Assembly: GCA_905221605.1 (NCBI GenBank)
Contig: CAJNDS010002245.1
Coordinates: 432,544 to 495,043 of the forward strand
DNA from: Symbiodinium natans
Lineage: Eukaryota > Sar > Dinophyceae > Suessiales > Symbiodiniaceae
DNA length: 62,500 nucleotides
Direction: 5' to 3'
The position numbers were made by a program, and so were the translations under genes. Below are positions 26,038 to 38,560 of the stretch, one piece after another. Below the pieces are notes generated by a model, which saw only the letters and a list, made by a program, of their open reading frames with translations, searched no databases and was not told where the DNA came from. How positions within the stretch are numbered: position 1 is the first letter of the stretch; each line of letters opens with the position of its first letter.

Positions 26038-26129
26038 GCCTGCGAACGAGCCTCACGGGACCTCGCAGGCATATTCCGCACACCTTAGGTGGTTGCGAAG
26101 AGGAGGTGAGACCTACCTGGCACAGCGTC

Positions 26130-29100
26130 ATGAACGAGCCGGACTATGTCTCCCCCTTGTATGCTAACATCCTGGCTTGCTGCACCGAGAGTGACTTGCA
26201 ACTCCCTGGAATGGATCTATTCTTTTCTTGTGATCCCAGAATCGAGGAAGAGAAGCTGACTTGGGGTGACCGTCATCTTCTTCGTCCCCTTGGACATGCT
26301 GTTGAAAGCCTTTCCAGCATACGATCTGAATCTGAGCCTGCATTCGAGCTGATGGACAGTGCTTCGACTTGCAGTGATCACATTCAGGTCCAATGCCGAA
26401 GCAAGGTTTCAACACCATGCTCAAGGGTTGTACATTGTACAAAGTCTTGTCTGAAGAGTAGAAGTTCCAATCTCGGCAAAGCCGTTTCATTTGAAGGCCA
26501 GTTTCTGGATAGCGTTGCTTTGAGAGCTTGGTACTCCTGGAATCGGGCGTTGATTAGTTGTCTGGGTTCCTACAGACAAACTGCCGCCCTATGGCTCCAC
26601 CGCCTGGAGCATGAGCACACTGCCTCCGCACAAACTGCCTTTCCTGGGGTTTTGAGGCATAGACACCCTGACCCGGCACCCTGCCTTTCCCTAAGTAATA
26701 AGGGGTTTAGCAGCTACCCGGACCAGACTCACTGCCGAGGCCTTGTGAATTGTCCCCTCAGCCAAGACACCACTATGGGGACGCACAGCGCGGGCACAGG
26801 GGGCTCCTCAAGCTCCTCGTCATATGAGCATGTCACCACGATTGCGGGGGTGGGCAACGTGCGCGACAACTTGGTGTTGTTAACGCCTTTCGCCCTTGCA
26901 AGATCAGACAAGTTCATGGGGAAGCATGCTGCTCAGGAACGGTTCACACTGTTTGATGTAGTGGATCATATGCGCATTCTAGATGCACACCCGGAATGGA
27001 CTGTGCAAGACTACGCAGTGGAGGCTGCCAGGCGCACTAGAGACCAACCTGTTGCAGCAATCTACATGCTGAAATACCCTTCTGAGGGCCTGCCCCCAAT
27101 CCAATTCGTGATCAGGTCTGTCAATGTTCCGGTTGGTTGGGTTAACGTCCCGGTTGACCTCCGTGCGTTGCAGCTGGGTTTCCACACTCTTAGCCTGCCG
27201 GTGGATGCGTCCTCCTATGAAGCTGCGTTGAGGCTCAGCATGAGTTGCGTGACCATTCCGCCGTTGTTTGCTCCTGCAGTGGCTAGAGGCAATCTGAGGA
27301 TCGACCCTGCTGACAGGACGCAGCTGGACCCTTTCCAGACGCATGCTTTGCAGCCCTCTTTTGCCATGATTGCTAGAGGAATCGGTAACAGAAACAACTT
27401 TCTGCTGGAACAACCCGAACTGAGTACCTCTAGTTCATCGGCCGAAAGCACCACCCCCTTTTTCTCGCCTGTGGACTATGAGCCGCCTGAAGGCGATGTG
27501 GTTGTGGCCTACCATTCCCCAGGCCACCGACCCTGGATGCAGTCCCATCCCAACACGATCACGCCTAACGACATGGCACAGGAAGCATCCGCCCATCTCG
27601 GCCAGATGGCAGGAGTCAGTAGATGGAGAACTTCCCTGCTGCCCCTTCAGCCGCATATCGCCGGGGTGGACCTTCATTGCCTTGCACTTCCGATTGCTGA
27701 GGAAGGTCATAGCATGATTACGGTTCTGGCTGACTTCAGACCTGTGTTTGGGCCGGGATTATTGTCATTCGTTGCCATCCCGGTTGAGGTTCACAGTGCC
27801 TCCATGCAGGAGAACATTGTCAATGCGACAGTTGACCAGTTGTTTGAGCTGGCCCTTGCTGAACCCCCGGTTGAATTCTTTGTCACTACAGCAGGTAATG
27901 GGGGTCTTGTCGTCCCTGCCCACGAGGGACAGCATGCGGTGATGGACTCCTTTGATGTAGCCGGGCACTTCCCAGGACTGCTCACCATGACCCGCTTCTT
28001 TGGGGCAAGTGATTGGGCACTGGCCGCGAGCCGGACCATGAGGACCACCTCCTCTACCACCACCACGCCCTTCGAGGTGGAAGACCCTCGGAGAGAGAGG
28101 CTTAGGCTTGTGCCCCGGAATCCTCTCAGGCTATGGTTGGGTATTCAACAGATTGGGTTGTTGCAACAGGATTTCGAAGGGGACCCACCCATGGCTGTCA
28201 TTTTGGCACGCATGTGGACAAGAGTCCTGCAGCAGCACACTGTGAGTGATTCACTCATTGTCCGAATTGCCCATGTTCACACGCCTGCTACAGTAGCTGC
28301 CAGAGAGCTCCTCATTTCCATGGAGTTGAGCTCCAACAGAGACACTGCAGGCGTATGGGTTGACCTTAGGCCGGGTGGTGCTCTAAGCTTCCAACAGGTT
28401 CCGATCTTTGCGGATGCAAGCTGCATTACGGACCTCCCAAGGCAATACAAGCATGTGTTCCTCAATGGGCGAAAGTGGGAGCAGGCATGCAGTGTGTACA
28501 GCGGAGCCTACATTGCCTTCAGCATCACGTCGCATGCTCCTGATGTCCGATCTGTTGACTTCTTTTACGGAAGAATAAGAGGCCTTGAAGCCCTTGCAAT
28601 CCCTTTCTTTGTCCCCACCGACTTGCCTCAGCAGACAGAGACTGATGCTGAACATCTCAGATCCGAAGCACTCACGGTCTGGGAGAATACGCTTGACCAC
28701 CGGCTCAGGAACATGGGCTTTGTTGGGGATGTAAGAGGGGTGGTTATAGCAGGGGAGTGCTTCACGGTGCTTGCGCCATCTAGCCGCCCTACAAGCATGC
28801 CTGACGTTGCTGCGTGGGTTTCGCAGTGGATCGTACCAGCGTTTGGCCCGGTGCAACTTTACCAGACGCAAGGTCAGGTGGGCTCTAGACAAGTTGAAAT
28901 TGCCTCGGGCAGCAGTCTCGATCCGCATGAAATGTACTTCAGGGTGGAAGTCACTGATCAGAGTGTCATTGTCTTCAAACTGCCCCACTCTGTCCTGCCA
29001 GACACGTTGCGCAGACTTGCCCCTGTGGATGATGCCTGGAGCCGACCTGTTCCGGGCCGCGCATGGTATGCCCCCTTTTTCCCTCCCGCCGACCTATGCT

Positions 29101-29960
29101 CAATGGTAACAGTGGGTGAAGGACAACCTGCAAATGCCTCTGCCCCGACTGAAGGGGGAGGGCCTGTCGCAAGACAAGAGGTTGTGCCTGTCTGCACTCG
29201 CCGTTGGGGTAACTTCAGGGTTAGGAGGGTCAGGTTCCTAATTGATCATACCACAGAGGTCCACGAGCGGAGTGCGGCTTTGCAATGGCTTGATGCTCAT
29301 ACCGCGGAGGCATCAGCTACTCCAGAGGCTCAGCCTACCACGACCTCCACGACCAACATGCTCGTTGCTCCGGGGGTACCGGTCCTCCACCTGGTCATGG
29401 AACGACATTGTGCCACTGTCAGTTTGCAGCAGACGGACCAAGACTATCTGGCAGCAAAACTCACTGAGCTCATTTTGCACCACCTTGCGCACAATAGGGC
29501 CTACAGGCAGGGCAACATCCGGATGGCCATGGCACACCCCGGGGTACTGAATGGCCAGAGGGAAATTGTGCTGATCTGGCACCCTCTGGAATTCCACCTC
29601 TATGTGGTAGTTGATGCCAGACCGGTAGGGGGTCAACTTAGATGTGTCGAAACGGATTCGGACCGTGGTCCGAGCGACCTTGTCGAAGAAGACCTGCTCT
29701 TGCGCGGAGCGTTTGTGTTTGTGAATGGGGTGCCAGCGGCGCTCATGAGTGGTCCGTTGCAAGACGGAGATTATGTCTCGGTCGAGTGGAGTGTCCCCAA
29801 CATCCCAGCCTTGCCAAGATCCGCCGTTTTCCGCAACTGGCCGAGCTTGGGCCTGCTGGCCGTTGACATCATTTTGCCGGATCTAAGCCCAGTCCTGCGG
29901 AACCAGCTGCCGGCCCTGGGGACTGTTGCGCAGGCTATTGAAGACGCACTCGATGCAAGA
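26130..29960 (+). CDS. LINE ORF2, long N-terminal region of unknown function (a)
   Basis: Likely starts at ATG 26130 (MNEPDYVSPLYANILACC), 93 bp after the ORF1 stop. The frame runs about 1,280 codons to near 29960, where coding passes to another frame. It reads like genuine globular protein: repeated beta-rich blocks such as VNVPVGWVNVPVDLRALQLG, HHLAHNRAYRQGNIRMAM and LVEEDLLLRGAFVFVNGV. I recognise no domain. Such a large region upstream of the endonuclease is not part of standard LINE architecture. Confidence 0.6.
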
Positions 29961-31419
29961 GCCACCATGCATGCTAGGATATCGACTTGCTGTCGCCAAG
30001 CAGGCGATTGTGTACAGCAGGGTGCGTGGAGAGATCATGATCTGTGTGGAAGGGAGGCTACCGGCCACTCACGCCCAGGTGTGTGCAGCGCTGAGACTGG
30101 TTCCGGAGTGGAACGTGGCCACCGACGTGCTAGACACGCGCAGCATGGCCAATGATGCGTCGATGTTCATGGCACGAGATCCGTTTGAAGCACGGCAAAC
30201 CTGGCATCTGATTCCGGTCCCCTTCTTGCTTCAGACCTACTTGCTCTGGCAGGGCGAGGCCGACACCTTTGCCCGGTTTAGAGAACTTCCGGCGCCCAGC
30301 CATCTCAGTGTTGGATATGCCGCGCCAGAACACGGCCAAGTGCATGCTTTTCGACGGCTCTCCCTGCAGGATGGCACGGCCATGGTCCAACTCTCCTTCA
30401 CCAGGAAGAATAGGGTTCCACCATGCCAAGAAATAGAGCGGACTGCAAGTCCTGCCACAGTGGCCCTTTGCTGGCAAGAAGTCAAGGACGCCATGCAGCA
30501 GCCAGAGGGTGGCTTGGAACCGCAGGATGCGTTGCGTGCCGGCCCTTTTGCGGGATGCAAGGCGCATCACTGGCACAGCCGGACGGCATTCGATGTTGCT
30601 CTCCTGCCAGAAGACCTTGCACTCATTACCGACAGGTTTTTCTTGGCGACGGCCAGTGTCACACCAGAGACGGCACTGGGGGAGGACCACCTTCGCTACA
30701 CCGTTTTTGATGCCAGCCTGCAAACTAGGATAAGAAATTACAGAGGGCATCAAAGGATTGAATGGTTGTTGGCGGATCTAATCCGCAGCACGCAGCGCCC
30801 TATCCGAAGCATTCAGAGATTGGATGTGCCAGTCTTCGGATATCCCACCCCTCAATTTGTCCTCACTTTCCTTGACGCTCCAGCGCAACACCTGGCAGTA
30901 CCGATCGACTGCCGATCTATCGGCAAAGGCATCTGCGCCATCAATGTGGCCCCGGAGTCACGATGGGTTGCCATTGGGGAGTCACTGAGCCGGATTGATC
31001 CTAGCTATGATAGATGTGAGGGTGTAGGGGAGGCCTTTGTTGATGCGATGGATAGAGGGCGGTTGATCCTTAGGTCTACCAGCCAAGCCCTGCGAAATCC
31101 ACTTGATCAGCATCTTGCTGACCTGCAGCACATGTTCATGATGGTCAGACCGCCTACACCACCTGTGCCCAACACACCCTCATCAAAGGAGGAGCAGGAA
31201 CCTGCAGCCAATGCGAGTGGCATAGGTGAACAGGAAAACCAGACCCGCTTTGCCGAGGCAAGTGGGAGCAGGCGAGACGAAGACCATGCTAGCCGCGACC
31301 TGCCGGCGCCGGCTGCGACCTTTGCCAGCGTCCCCACTCCCGGGGGAAGACGAAAGGTGCCACTAGACCGATGCCAAAAGAGCTCTCCTCTGAGCCTCGC
31401 TGAGGCCTGCCCCCCCCCC
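29961..31419 (+). CDS. LINE ORF2, unknown region (b), after frameshift
   Basis: Continuation in a second frame (GYRLAVAKQAIVYSRVRG onward) for about 485 codons, to the C10 run at 31410-31419 where the frame closes (TGA at 31423). The last 100 residues are Pro/Glu/Ser-rich linker. No recognised domain. The break near 29960 has no long homopolymer. Confidence 0.55.
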
Positions 31420-31420
31420 T

Positions 31421-32990
31421 TTTGAAGGGGCTGATGGCATTCGTGCCTGTTTGCAAGCTCTTTCCATTCCTTGGAAAAATTTCTGGGGGCAGCCTGAGGG
31501 CATCGTGCCTGCTGCTCTTCTGAGAAATGTCACCAAAGTGCAGGCTCAAGGGCCACCGATCACTGCCTTTCATGTCACGGACGGTTCCAGCAAGGCAGGG
31601 AAGGGGGGGTGGGGAGCTGTTCTCTGTGCCCAGCATGACCATCAGGGCGAAATGCCTTTCTCCCTGGTAGGGGTTGCAGGGGGTCCGACGGGCTTACTCT
31701 TTGCGCATAACTGTGATGCCGATCACACTAACAATGCAGCCGAAGCGCAAGGGCTTCTGATGGCCACACTCTTTGCCTTGTCCACGGGGCCTGTCCCCTT
31801 GCATCTGCACGGGGATTCCAAGATCGCGATTGGCGAGGCAGCAGGGTGGTCGGCCCCAGTTGAGCCTGCAGAGGGACCGGCGTCGCAGGTGCACAAGGCT
31901 CTCAGATATGTGACTCAGATTCTGCAAGAGATGGGCAAGCCGTTGGCCCACCACTGGGTCAAAGGTCATGCAGGTTGTGTTTGGAATGAGATGGCCGATC
32001 GTGTGGCTGATGCGGGACGCACTGGCAAAATCCGCACTACCCTGGCGCCCTGTGCATGTGCAATTGTCCGTCACAAGTTGTTGCCTTGGGCTTGGATGGC
32101 ACACAACCATGCCACACTGCCAAGCCTTGATGACATGGCACGCGGCCAATATGAAAAGCCCGATACGCCCAGCCCTGACGATTTAGCGGTCATTCTGAAG
32201 GATGTTGAATGCACTGACAAGGTTTCTACCCAGCCCTGCCAGCTCAAGTTCTTGACTGCCAATGTTTGCACTCTTGTGGGCAAAGTAGCGGCTTTCAAAC
32301 AGCAGGGTTCAGAGCAGGGCATTCACGTCATGGCCTTTCAGGAGACCCGATGCAAGGGTGGCCATGTTCCTGGCAAGTGGATCACCTTTCAAGCGGGAGC
32401 CAATAAAGGGTTCGACGGGGTTGCCCTTTGGTTCAATTCAGGGGTTGCTTGGGGGCCCAAAACTGGCAGTGTGCCTCTATGCCCAGAGCATCTGTTTGTT
32501 CTCGTTCAGGAGCCAACCCTGCTGGCAGTTGCGTGCCAGCATCCAAGTTGTAAGGCCATGTTTGTCTCCTTCCGAGGACCGCATAGCCTGTGCTCTCCCC
32601 AACAGATCAAGCAATGGTGGGCTCACTTCCGAGCTGTTCTCAGCCCCTTTCTCGACCAATGGCCCTGTGTCCTGCTGGGGGATGCAAACGCCAAAATTGA
32701 ACACCCCAGGCCACCATTTGTGGGGGACTTGGGGGTGGGCCGGCAGGATACTGCTGGAGACCTGCTGACTGAGTTGGCAGTGCAGTGGGATCTCTGTGTG
32801 ATGAACACGCAGCACCATGTGATGCGCGGAGTAGCAGCGCAGACCTGGAAGAATAGCAGGCTCGACTATGTCCTGGCCCCCATGGGCTGGGGTGCTAGAG
32901 GGTGGGCTTCTCCAGGCAGGAGCTTTGACCTGCTCAATTCACATGAAGACCACATCGCGGATCATCAACTGCAGTGTTCCCCCTGCCGGA
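31421..32990 (+). CDS. LINE RNase H and APE-type endonuclease
   Basis: Frame resumes after the C10 run (FEGADGIRACLQALSIPWKN). RNase HI: Asp in FHVTDGSSKAG (codon 31580), Glu in NNAAEAQGL (31742), Asp in HGDSKIAIGEA (31814), Asp in NEMADRVAD (31997), with VKGHAG before it; the DEDD set is complete. The endonuclease follows: Asn in LTANV (32261), Glu in FQETR (32342), Asp/Asn in LGDANAK (32681), Asp in SRLDYVLAP (32864), Asp-His in IADHQL (32960), all catalytic positions present. RNase H lying before APE and RT is unusual. Coding moves to another frame near 32980. Confidence 0.85.
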
Positions 32991-34270
32991 CGCGCACAGT
33001 GTCCACCGCCGAGGCGTACCTTTCGGGGTCTGCCCTCAGAGCTGTATGCCGAGGCCCTGACGCTGGTCAAGCAGAAGCGGACGGCAGTGAAGCAGTCTGC
33101 GACGGCCAACTGCAAACTCCTCATGGCCCAACGAAAGTTCCAGCTCCGCCGATTCTTCAACAGACGGCGCGCGGAAAGACCAGTGCGCATTGCAAGACAT
33201 GTGGCTGCCATTTGGCAACACGTGGTTGAACTGGCCAACCTGAATCTTAAGCGCCAGCTGCGCCACGACAGAGCCGCCTACCTCACCGAAGTCGCGGCGA
33301 AAATTGAGCAAGGAGTTTTGAGCAAGAACTCCCAGGAGGTCTTCCAGGCGCTCAGGTACTTTCGCCCAGCGTCGAAACGTGTACACAAGCCTTGGGGGCC
33401 GCTGCCTATGCTTGAGCGCCCGGATGGTAGCATGGCGGAGACCTTCTTTCAGGCCCAAGAAGTGAAGGCGCGCTACTTCGGAGATCTTGAAGCGGCCATC
33501 CCTCTGGCGCCAGAGAAAATTGCTGGCCCTGTGTCTGCATCTCCCTGCAAGGACACCTTCACGCTCGGTGAAGTGCCTACGCTTCTCGACTTGGAAGGCG
33601 GACTCAGAGATCTGCCCAGGCGGAAAGCTCCTGGTGCCTCAGGACTGCCAAACGAGGTCTGGCTGGCAGGCACAGCGACGGCGGCCCGCACATGGATGCC
33701 GGTACTCCTTAAGTGCCAGGTGCGCCTCACTGAACCGCTCCGCTTCTCCACCAGCTTGATGGCCACACTTTACAAAGGCAAAGGCACTGTCTTTGATGTA
33801 ACCAATCATCGCTCAATCTACCTAATGGAGGGTGTAGGCAAAGCCTTCAGAAAGCTACACCGCCCTCCACTCGTCCAGTCCCTGCAATCCCACAAACCAG
33901 GGCTTATGCAGGGCAGCACTCCACACAGTGCCTCAGACCAGCTCACGCACTACCTTATCACTTTGGCTCTTTTGGCCAAGCAGCAAGGAGCATGCTGTGC
34001 GCTTTTGTTTGTGGATGCGAGGTCCGCGTTCTACCGTGCGCTGCGTGAACGGCTCATCGGCATGCCTACGTCGGATGAAGAGCTATGCAGCATCCTTAGT
34101 CAACTGGGGGTGTCTGATGGAGCCTTTCGAGGAGTCATGGCATGGATCACTGGTGATTCCCTTATGCAAGGGGTGCCTACGCATGTGAGAAGAGTTGTGG
34201 CCTCCTGGTTTGACTCGTCTTGCTTTGTCCTGAGGGGCCTGCCTCAGGCTTTCCAGTCAAGGGCCGGCCA
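32991..34270 (+). CDS. LINE reverse transcriptase, first part
   Basis: In this frame RT motifs run RKAPGASGLPNEVW, then TLYKGKG and NHRSIYLMEGVGKAF, then motif A LLFVDARSAFYRAL (Asp at codon 34014). It is preceded by a basic linker (QRKFQLRRFFNRRRAERPV). The frame breaks near 34270 by a G-rich run, before motif B. The enzyme copies LINE RNA at the nicked target. Confidence 0.85.
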
Positions 34271-35901
34271 GGCCGGGGGATGCTATGGCTGACATTCTGT
34301 TCGCATTTGTCCTGTGTGACGCCATGGTGGAGATCAGCACCACTTTGGAAGCTGCCGGGCTGCTTGAGAGTCCAGCGACAACGCCTCTGCAGCATCCGAC
34401 GTGGGCGGATGATGTTTGTCTGCCGGTCTTCTCCAGGACCGCGTGTGGCCTTACCAACAGGCTTTCTGCGGTGTGTGCTGTGATGCATGATGCCTACCTC
34501 CGCAGAGGACTGGCACCGAACTACTCCAGAGGCAAAACAGAGGCCGTCATTGTCTGGGCTGGCAAGGGCAGTGCAGCGGCGAAGCAAGGTGTTTTGAAGC
34601 AAGGGCACCAGGTACGTGTTGTGCCCCAGCTGGATGCACCTTTTGCCTTGTCGGTGGTGCCACGATATGTCCACCTGGGCACTGTACTCAGCACTGCAAT
34701 GAATCCCAAGGCCGACTTTGCGGTAAAACTGGCCCATGGCATCCAGGCGGCCGCACCTGTCGCTCGGAAGGTTCTACGGAACAAGGCGATCCCTTTGAAA
34801 GGAAGAGCCGAGATCCTCTCTTCGATCGCCTTGTCGGCAGCGACGCCTAATACTGGGGTCTGGGTGCCCACTGACCCAGCGCTGGAGAAGTGGACCCAAG
34901 GCATCACGTCCATGTATCGCATGCTGCTTCCAGAGGATAGATGGGGCCACCACCCGGATTTTCCAGGCCCAGCTGAGCTCAGTGGAGCTCTCATGCTCCC
35001 TATGCCTGCTGCATTACTTGTGGCAGAAAGAATCAGACACTTCCTGCGGATTGTACGGGATGACAACCGCTTTCTTTGGGAGTTGTTGTGCTTGCATGCT
35101 GAACTGTCTGAGGATGCGTGGCTCAGACAGGTGCATAAGGATCTATGCTTTGTGGCCGAGTGGGCGCCAGAGATCCTCAGGCCAGAGGTGGTTAAGGCTG
35201 CATGTGGAAGCCATGAGGAATTGCTCGCCTTGGCTACTGCCAAGGCTCCTTGTGTCACGCGGGCCTTGAAGCAGGCAATCGGCCAGCACACAGTCAAGCT
35301 GCAGCAGTGGGCCACCTTCCAGCTTAGGGCGAGGAAGCTCGGCCTCAGACCTCCGCCACAGATGCCTGCTGGCGCAAAACACCCCTGTTGGATGTGCGAT
35401 CAAGTGTTTCCCTCCACGTCCCACCTTGCAGCGCACATCCAAACTGTCCACGAGTACTCGCAGCTCGCGCGCCAGTACACCGGGGGCTGCACCACATGCA
35501 GGGCCTGCCTTAAGAACTTCTGGGACTCGGACAGATTGCTGCGGCACCTTGCACGTTCGAATACCGGATGCTTGCCCTTCCTGTTGGCGGTGGTTCCACC
35601 GACGGATGCGCATGAATGGGTGCCAGACGCCGGGCCAGCAACCCACTGGCCTCCTGTGCGGGCTGCAGGCCCTCTTAGACCCTTCACGCAGGAAGACGCG
35701 GCCTGCCTGTACGCTAGGCTTTTTGAGCTCGAGCAGTGGGAGGTCCAAGCTCTTATGCCTAGCCTTGAGAAATTCGACGCAGTCGCTTTTGATGTTGCCA
35801 ATGTACTTTGCGATGTCAGAGTCTCTGACAGAGCGGCAGTTCGGTGTACAGATTTTCTCCCGAACGGAACGGCTCTGATTGACTCTTGGCTCCAAACGTG
35901 A
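34271..35901 (+). CDS. LINE reverse transcriptase, second part, with C2H2 fingers
   Basis: Continues in the next frame: motif B ARPGDAMADILFAF, motif C TWADDVCLP (Asp pair at codon 34408), RGLAPNYSRGKTEAV and RYVHLGTVLS. The C-terminal domain has zinc fingers CWMCDQVFPSTSHLAAHIQ and CRACLKNFWDSDRLLRHLA, probably contacting target DNA or element RNA. Stop at TGA 35899. A short 93-bp tail leads to the GACT repeat. Confidence 0.85.
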
Positions 35902-35994
35902 CGGCCTCGGTTTGCATGTTTTTGTTCAGCTTTGCCAGCAAGTGCATTGCATTCAGCGCGACATTGACTGTCTCTTTGCTGTCCGACTGACTGA

Positions 35995-36006
35995 CTATAC
36001 CCTAAA
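35995..36006. other. LINE target site duplication (right), CTATACCCTAAA
   Basis: Follows the element end (GACTGACTGA) and continues straight into CCCTAAA repeats. It matches 24466-24477 exactly. Confidence 0.55.
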
Positions 36007-36144
36007 CCCTAAACCCTAAACCCTAAACCCCCTAAGTGCAGTGCACCGTCTACAAGCACCTGTGAGTCTTTGAAGGCCTGCAGGGAGAACGCGGACTACC
36101 TTGGCGTTCAGGCTTCGCACGGGGTGTTTAGGGTTTAGGGTTTA

Positions 36145-36350
36145 AGGTTTATAGGGTTTATAGGGTTTATAGGGTTTATAGGGTTTATAGGGTTTATAGA
36201 TAATTAGGGTTTATAGGGTTTATCGGGTTTGTAGGGTTTATAGGGTTTTTAGGGTTTATAGGGTTTATAGGGTTTAGTGGGTTTATAGGGTTTATAGGGT
36301 TTATAGAGTTTATAGGGTTGATAGGGTTTATAGGATTTATAGGGTTTAGG
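36145..36350. repeat. GGGTTTATA 9-mer minisatellite
   Basis: About 20 units of GGGTTTATA with a few substitutions. It is a variant of the TTTAGGG theme with TA added, amplified locally between canonical heptamer tracts. Confidence 0.85.
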
Positions 36351-38429
36351 GTTTAGGGGGAGGGTTTAGGGTTTAGGGTCTAGGGTTTCGTAAGGGTTTC
36401 GTAAGGGTTTCGGGTTTCGGGTTCCAGGGTTCAGGGTTCAGGGTTTAGGGTTTAGGGTTCAGGGTTCAGGGTTTGGATTTCACATGTGGGGAGCCGCTAG
36501 TGCAGTCTCATCGCAGGTCTGATGCGTCGACCCCGCAACTTCCGAACTCCAAACTTTTCAGTTCTTGAGGGATTTCGAGGTATAGTACTTCATAAACCCC
36601 TTATCGAATCCGTTTACACGCCAATCTCCCGAAACCTACTTAAAGCCTAAACCCCAAACCCCACAAGCCCTTGCTTAATATTGTTTCTGTCTTAAGTTCT
36701 TTGTTCTGCATAGCCGAATCTGTGTGAGTAACTCTGGCTTCGTTTGAATTGCTTCATACCTTAACCCCCTTGAGGAAGGGTGCACTCTTGTGTATTGCAG
36801 ACGTTCTTGAGCTCAGCTTGTTGCCGAAAGTTAGGCTGCGTAGTGGACCGCACAAACCCAGTCTCAAACCCTAAGCCCTATAAGCCCTAAACCCCAAACC
36901 CCAAACCCTAAACCCTAAACCCTATACCCTATAAACCCTAAACCCTAGAATAACACAAAACCTATGTCACACCAAAGGTGGCAACCCACGTGGCTGACGT
37001 GCCGTGAGCCTAGCCGACCAAACCCGAACGACCCTAATCCCTAAGCCCTAAACCCTAAACTTTTCTTCACCCTAAACCCTAAACCCTAAACCTCAAGGTT
37101 TGGGTTTTGGAGTTGCGGCTTTGATTTGGGCCCCGGGGTCTGGGAGCTTGGGCAGGCGGAGGCCGGTGGTGGGGGGATACGAACATGTCAGAACGCACCC
37201 CATTTACACCCAGAAGCCCTAAACCCTGAAACCCTGAAACCCCTAAAACCAATCCCTGAAACCCTCCCCCCCCCACTGTAAACCCTGAAACCCCTAAACC
37301 CTAAACCCTGAAACCCTCCCCCCCCCACTGTAAACCCTGAAACCCCCAAATGCTAAAACCCGAAAACCCTAACCCCCTAGCAAAAACCCAGATGGGATCT
37401 GGCACCCTAAATAACCCTAAACCCTATACCCTAAACCCTAAACCCTATGCCCTAAACCCTAAATAGCCCTAAACCCTAAATAGCCCTAAACCCTAAACCC
37501 TAAACCCTATACCCTAAACCCTAAATAACCCTAAACCCTTTTTAACCCTAAACCCTAAACCCTAAACCCTCAGAGCTTGTCGCTTTGCTTTTGCGCCCAG
37601 GTCACATTTCCACGGCCTCCCGCTTGCCAATCGCTCCGTTGACAAGCCCGTGCGCACAGAGTTTTTGGTGTCGGAAAATGTGTATGTAGAGGGAGAGACT
37701 ATGCTATACATATTATATGTATATATATATATATATGTATACACATAATGTTTTGCTCTATACGTATGATATAGTCACTGTTTCATTTCTATGTTTTCTA
37801 AACCCTTCAACCCAAACTGGGCCACCCAGTTTTCCCCGCGGGCTATTGTGCGACCGCTGAGGGCCATGACGGCCCCGCCGTGGGACAGGCCAGGCGTGAA
37901 TCCCCAAAGTTCAGGGTTCAGGGTTCAGGGTTCAGGGTTCAGGGTTCAGGGTTCAGGGTTTAGGGTTTAGGGTTTAGGGCTCTTTTTTTGTTTGAAGTTA
38001 AGGCTGCCAGGTGTTTGGCGTTTAGGGGTCAGGCTTTGAAGGCTGTTTAGTGTTCAGGGGTCGGTTCAGCTTTCGGGTCTGGTGCGGTGAGTTCAGGGTG
38101 CAGGGTCTAGGGTTTAGGCCTTAGGGTTCAGGGTGTAGGGCTTAGGGTGTAGGGTTTAGGGTTTAGGGTTTAGGGTTTAAGGTTTAGGGCATGGTTCTGC
38201 GGGACAGGATCCAGGGTGACCACTTCTGTCAGGCAACATGGCCGGTGCTACGCTGCAACCGAACTCTCCCCACAAGCACCAAGTTATTGTACTTTGGGGT
38301 GCATATAAGGGGTAATTAACCCATGTATGTTACCCCATGTGACAAATGTATCTTGGGAGGTACCCAGATCCGGGGTTTAGGGTCTTCCGGGTGGGGGGGG
38401 GGGGGCTTGGGGGTTACATGGGCCTTTTG

Positions 38430-38560
38430 TACGGTCCCTAACCTCCTTTTAAGGGTTCTGAAGCGTTTTAGAGGGTATATAAGGGGTATATGAGGTGTAA
38501 GCCCTTTGTAAGGGCCCATACGAAGGGACCATGAAAGTACCCTCAGAGGGGCTACAGAGT
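38430..38560. repeat. Dispersed repeat with GGGTATATAAGG core, copy 2
   Basis: Same block order as 4783-4920: CCTAACCTCCTT, AAGGGTTCTGAAG, GGGTATATAAGGGGTATAT, AAGGGCCCATA, AAGGGACC. Confidence 0.5.

Larger units (their letters stand above)
24478..35994 (+). mobile_element. Non-LTR retrotransposon (APE-type LINE), 11.5 kb
   Basis: Bounded by the repeated 12-mer CTATACCCTAAA and by telomere-like arrays on both sides. Contains ORF1, a long unknown region, RNase H, an APE-type endonuclease, RT with a WADD active site, and C2H2 fingers. No LTRs and no poly(A); the 3' end is GTCCGACTGACTGA, a short GACT repeat as in CR1/L2/RTE-like tails. Coding shifts frame near 25010, 29960, 31410-31419 (a C10 run), 32980 and 34270, so this copy looks dead or carries uncorrected indels. 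Confidence 0.88.

Noticed and set aside
24786-26129. Long + frame starting at 24786 read as the true protein over this part
   Set aside because: Its Arg/Ser/Gly-rich sequence here is an out-of-frame shadow of the coiled-coil ORF1; it becomes convincing only from about 26130.
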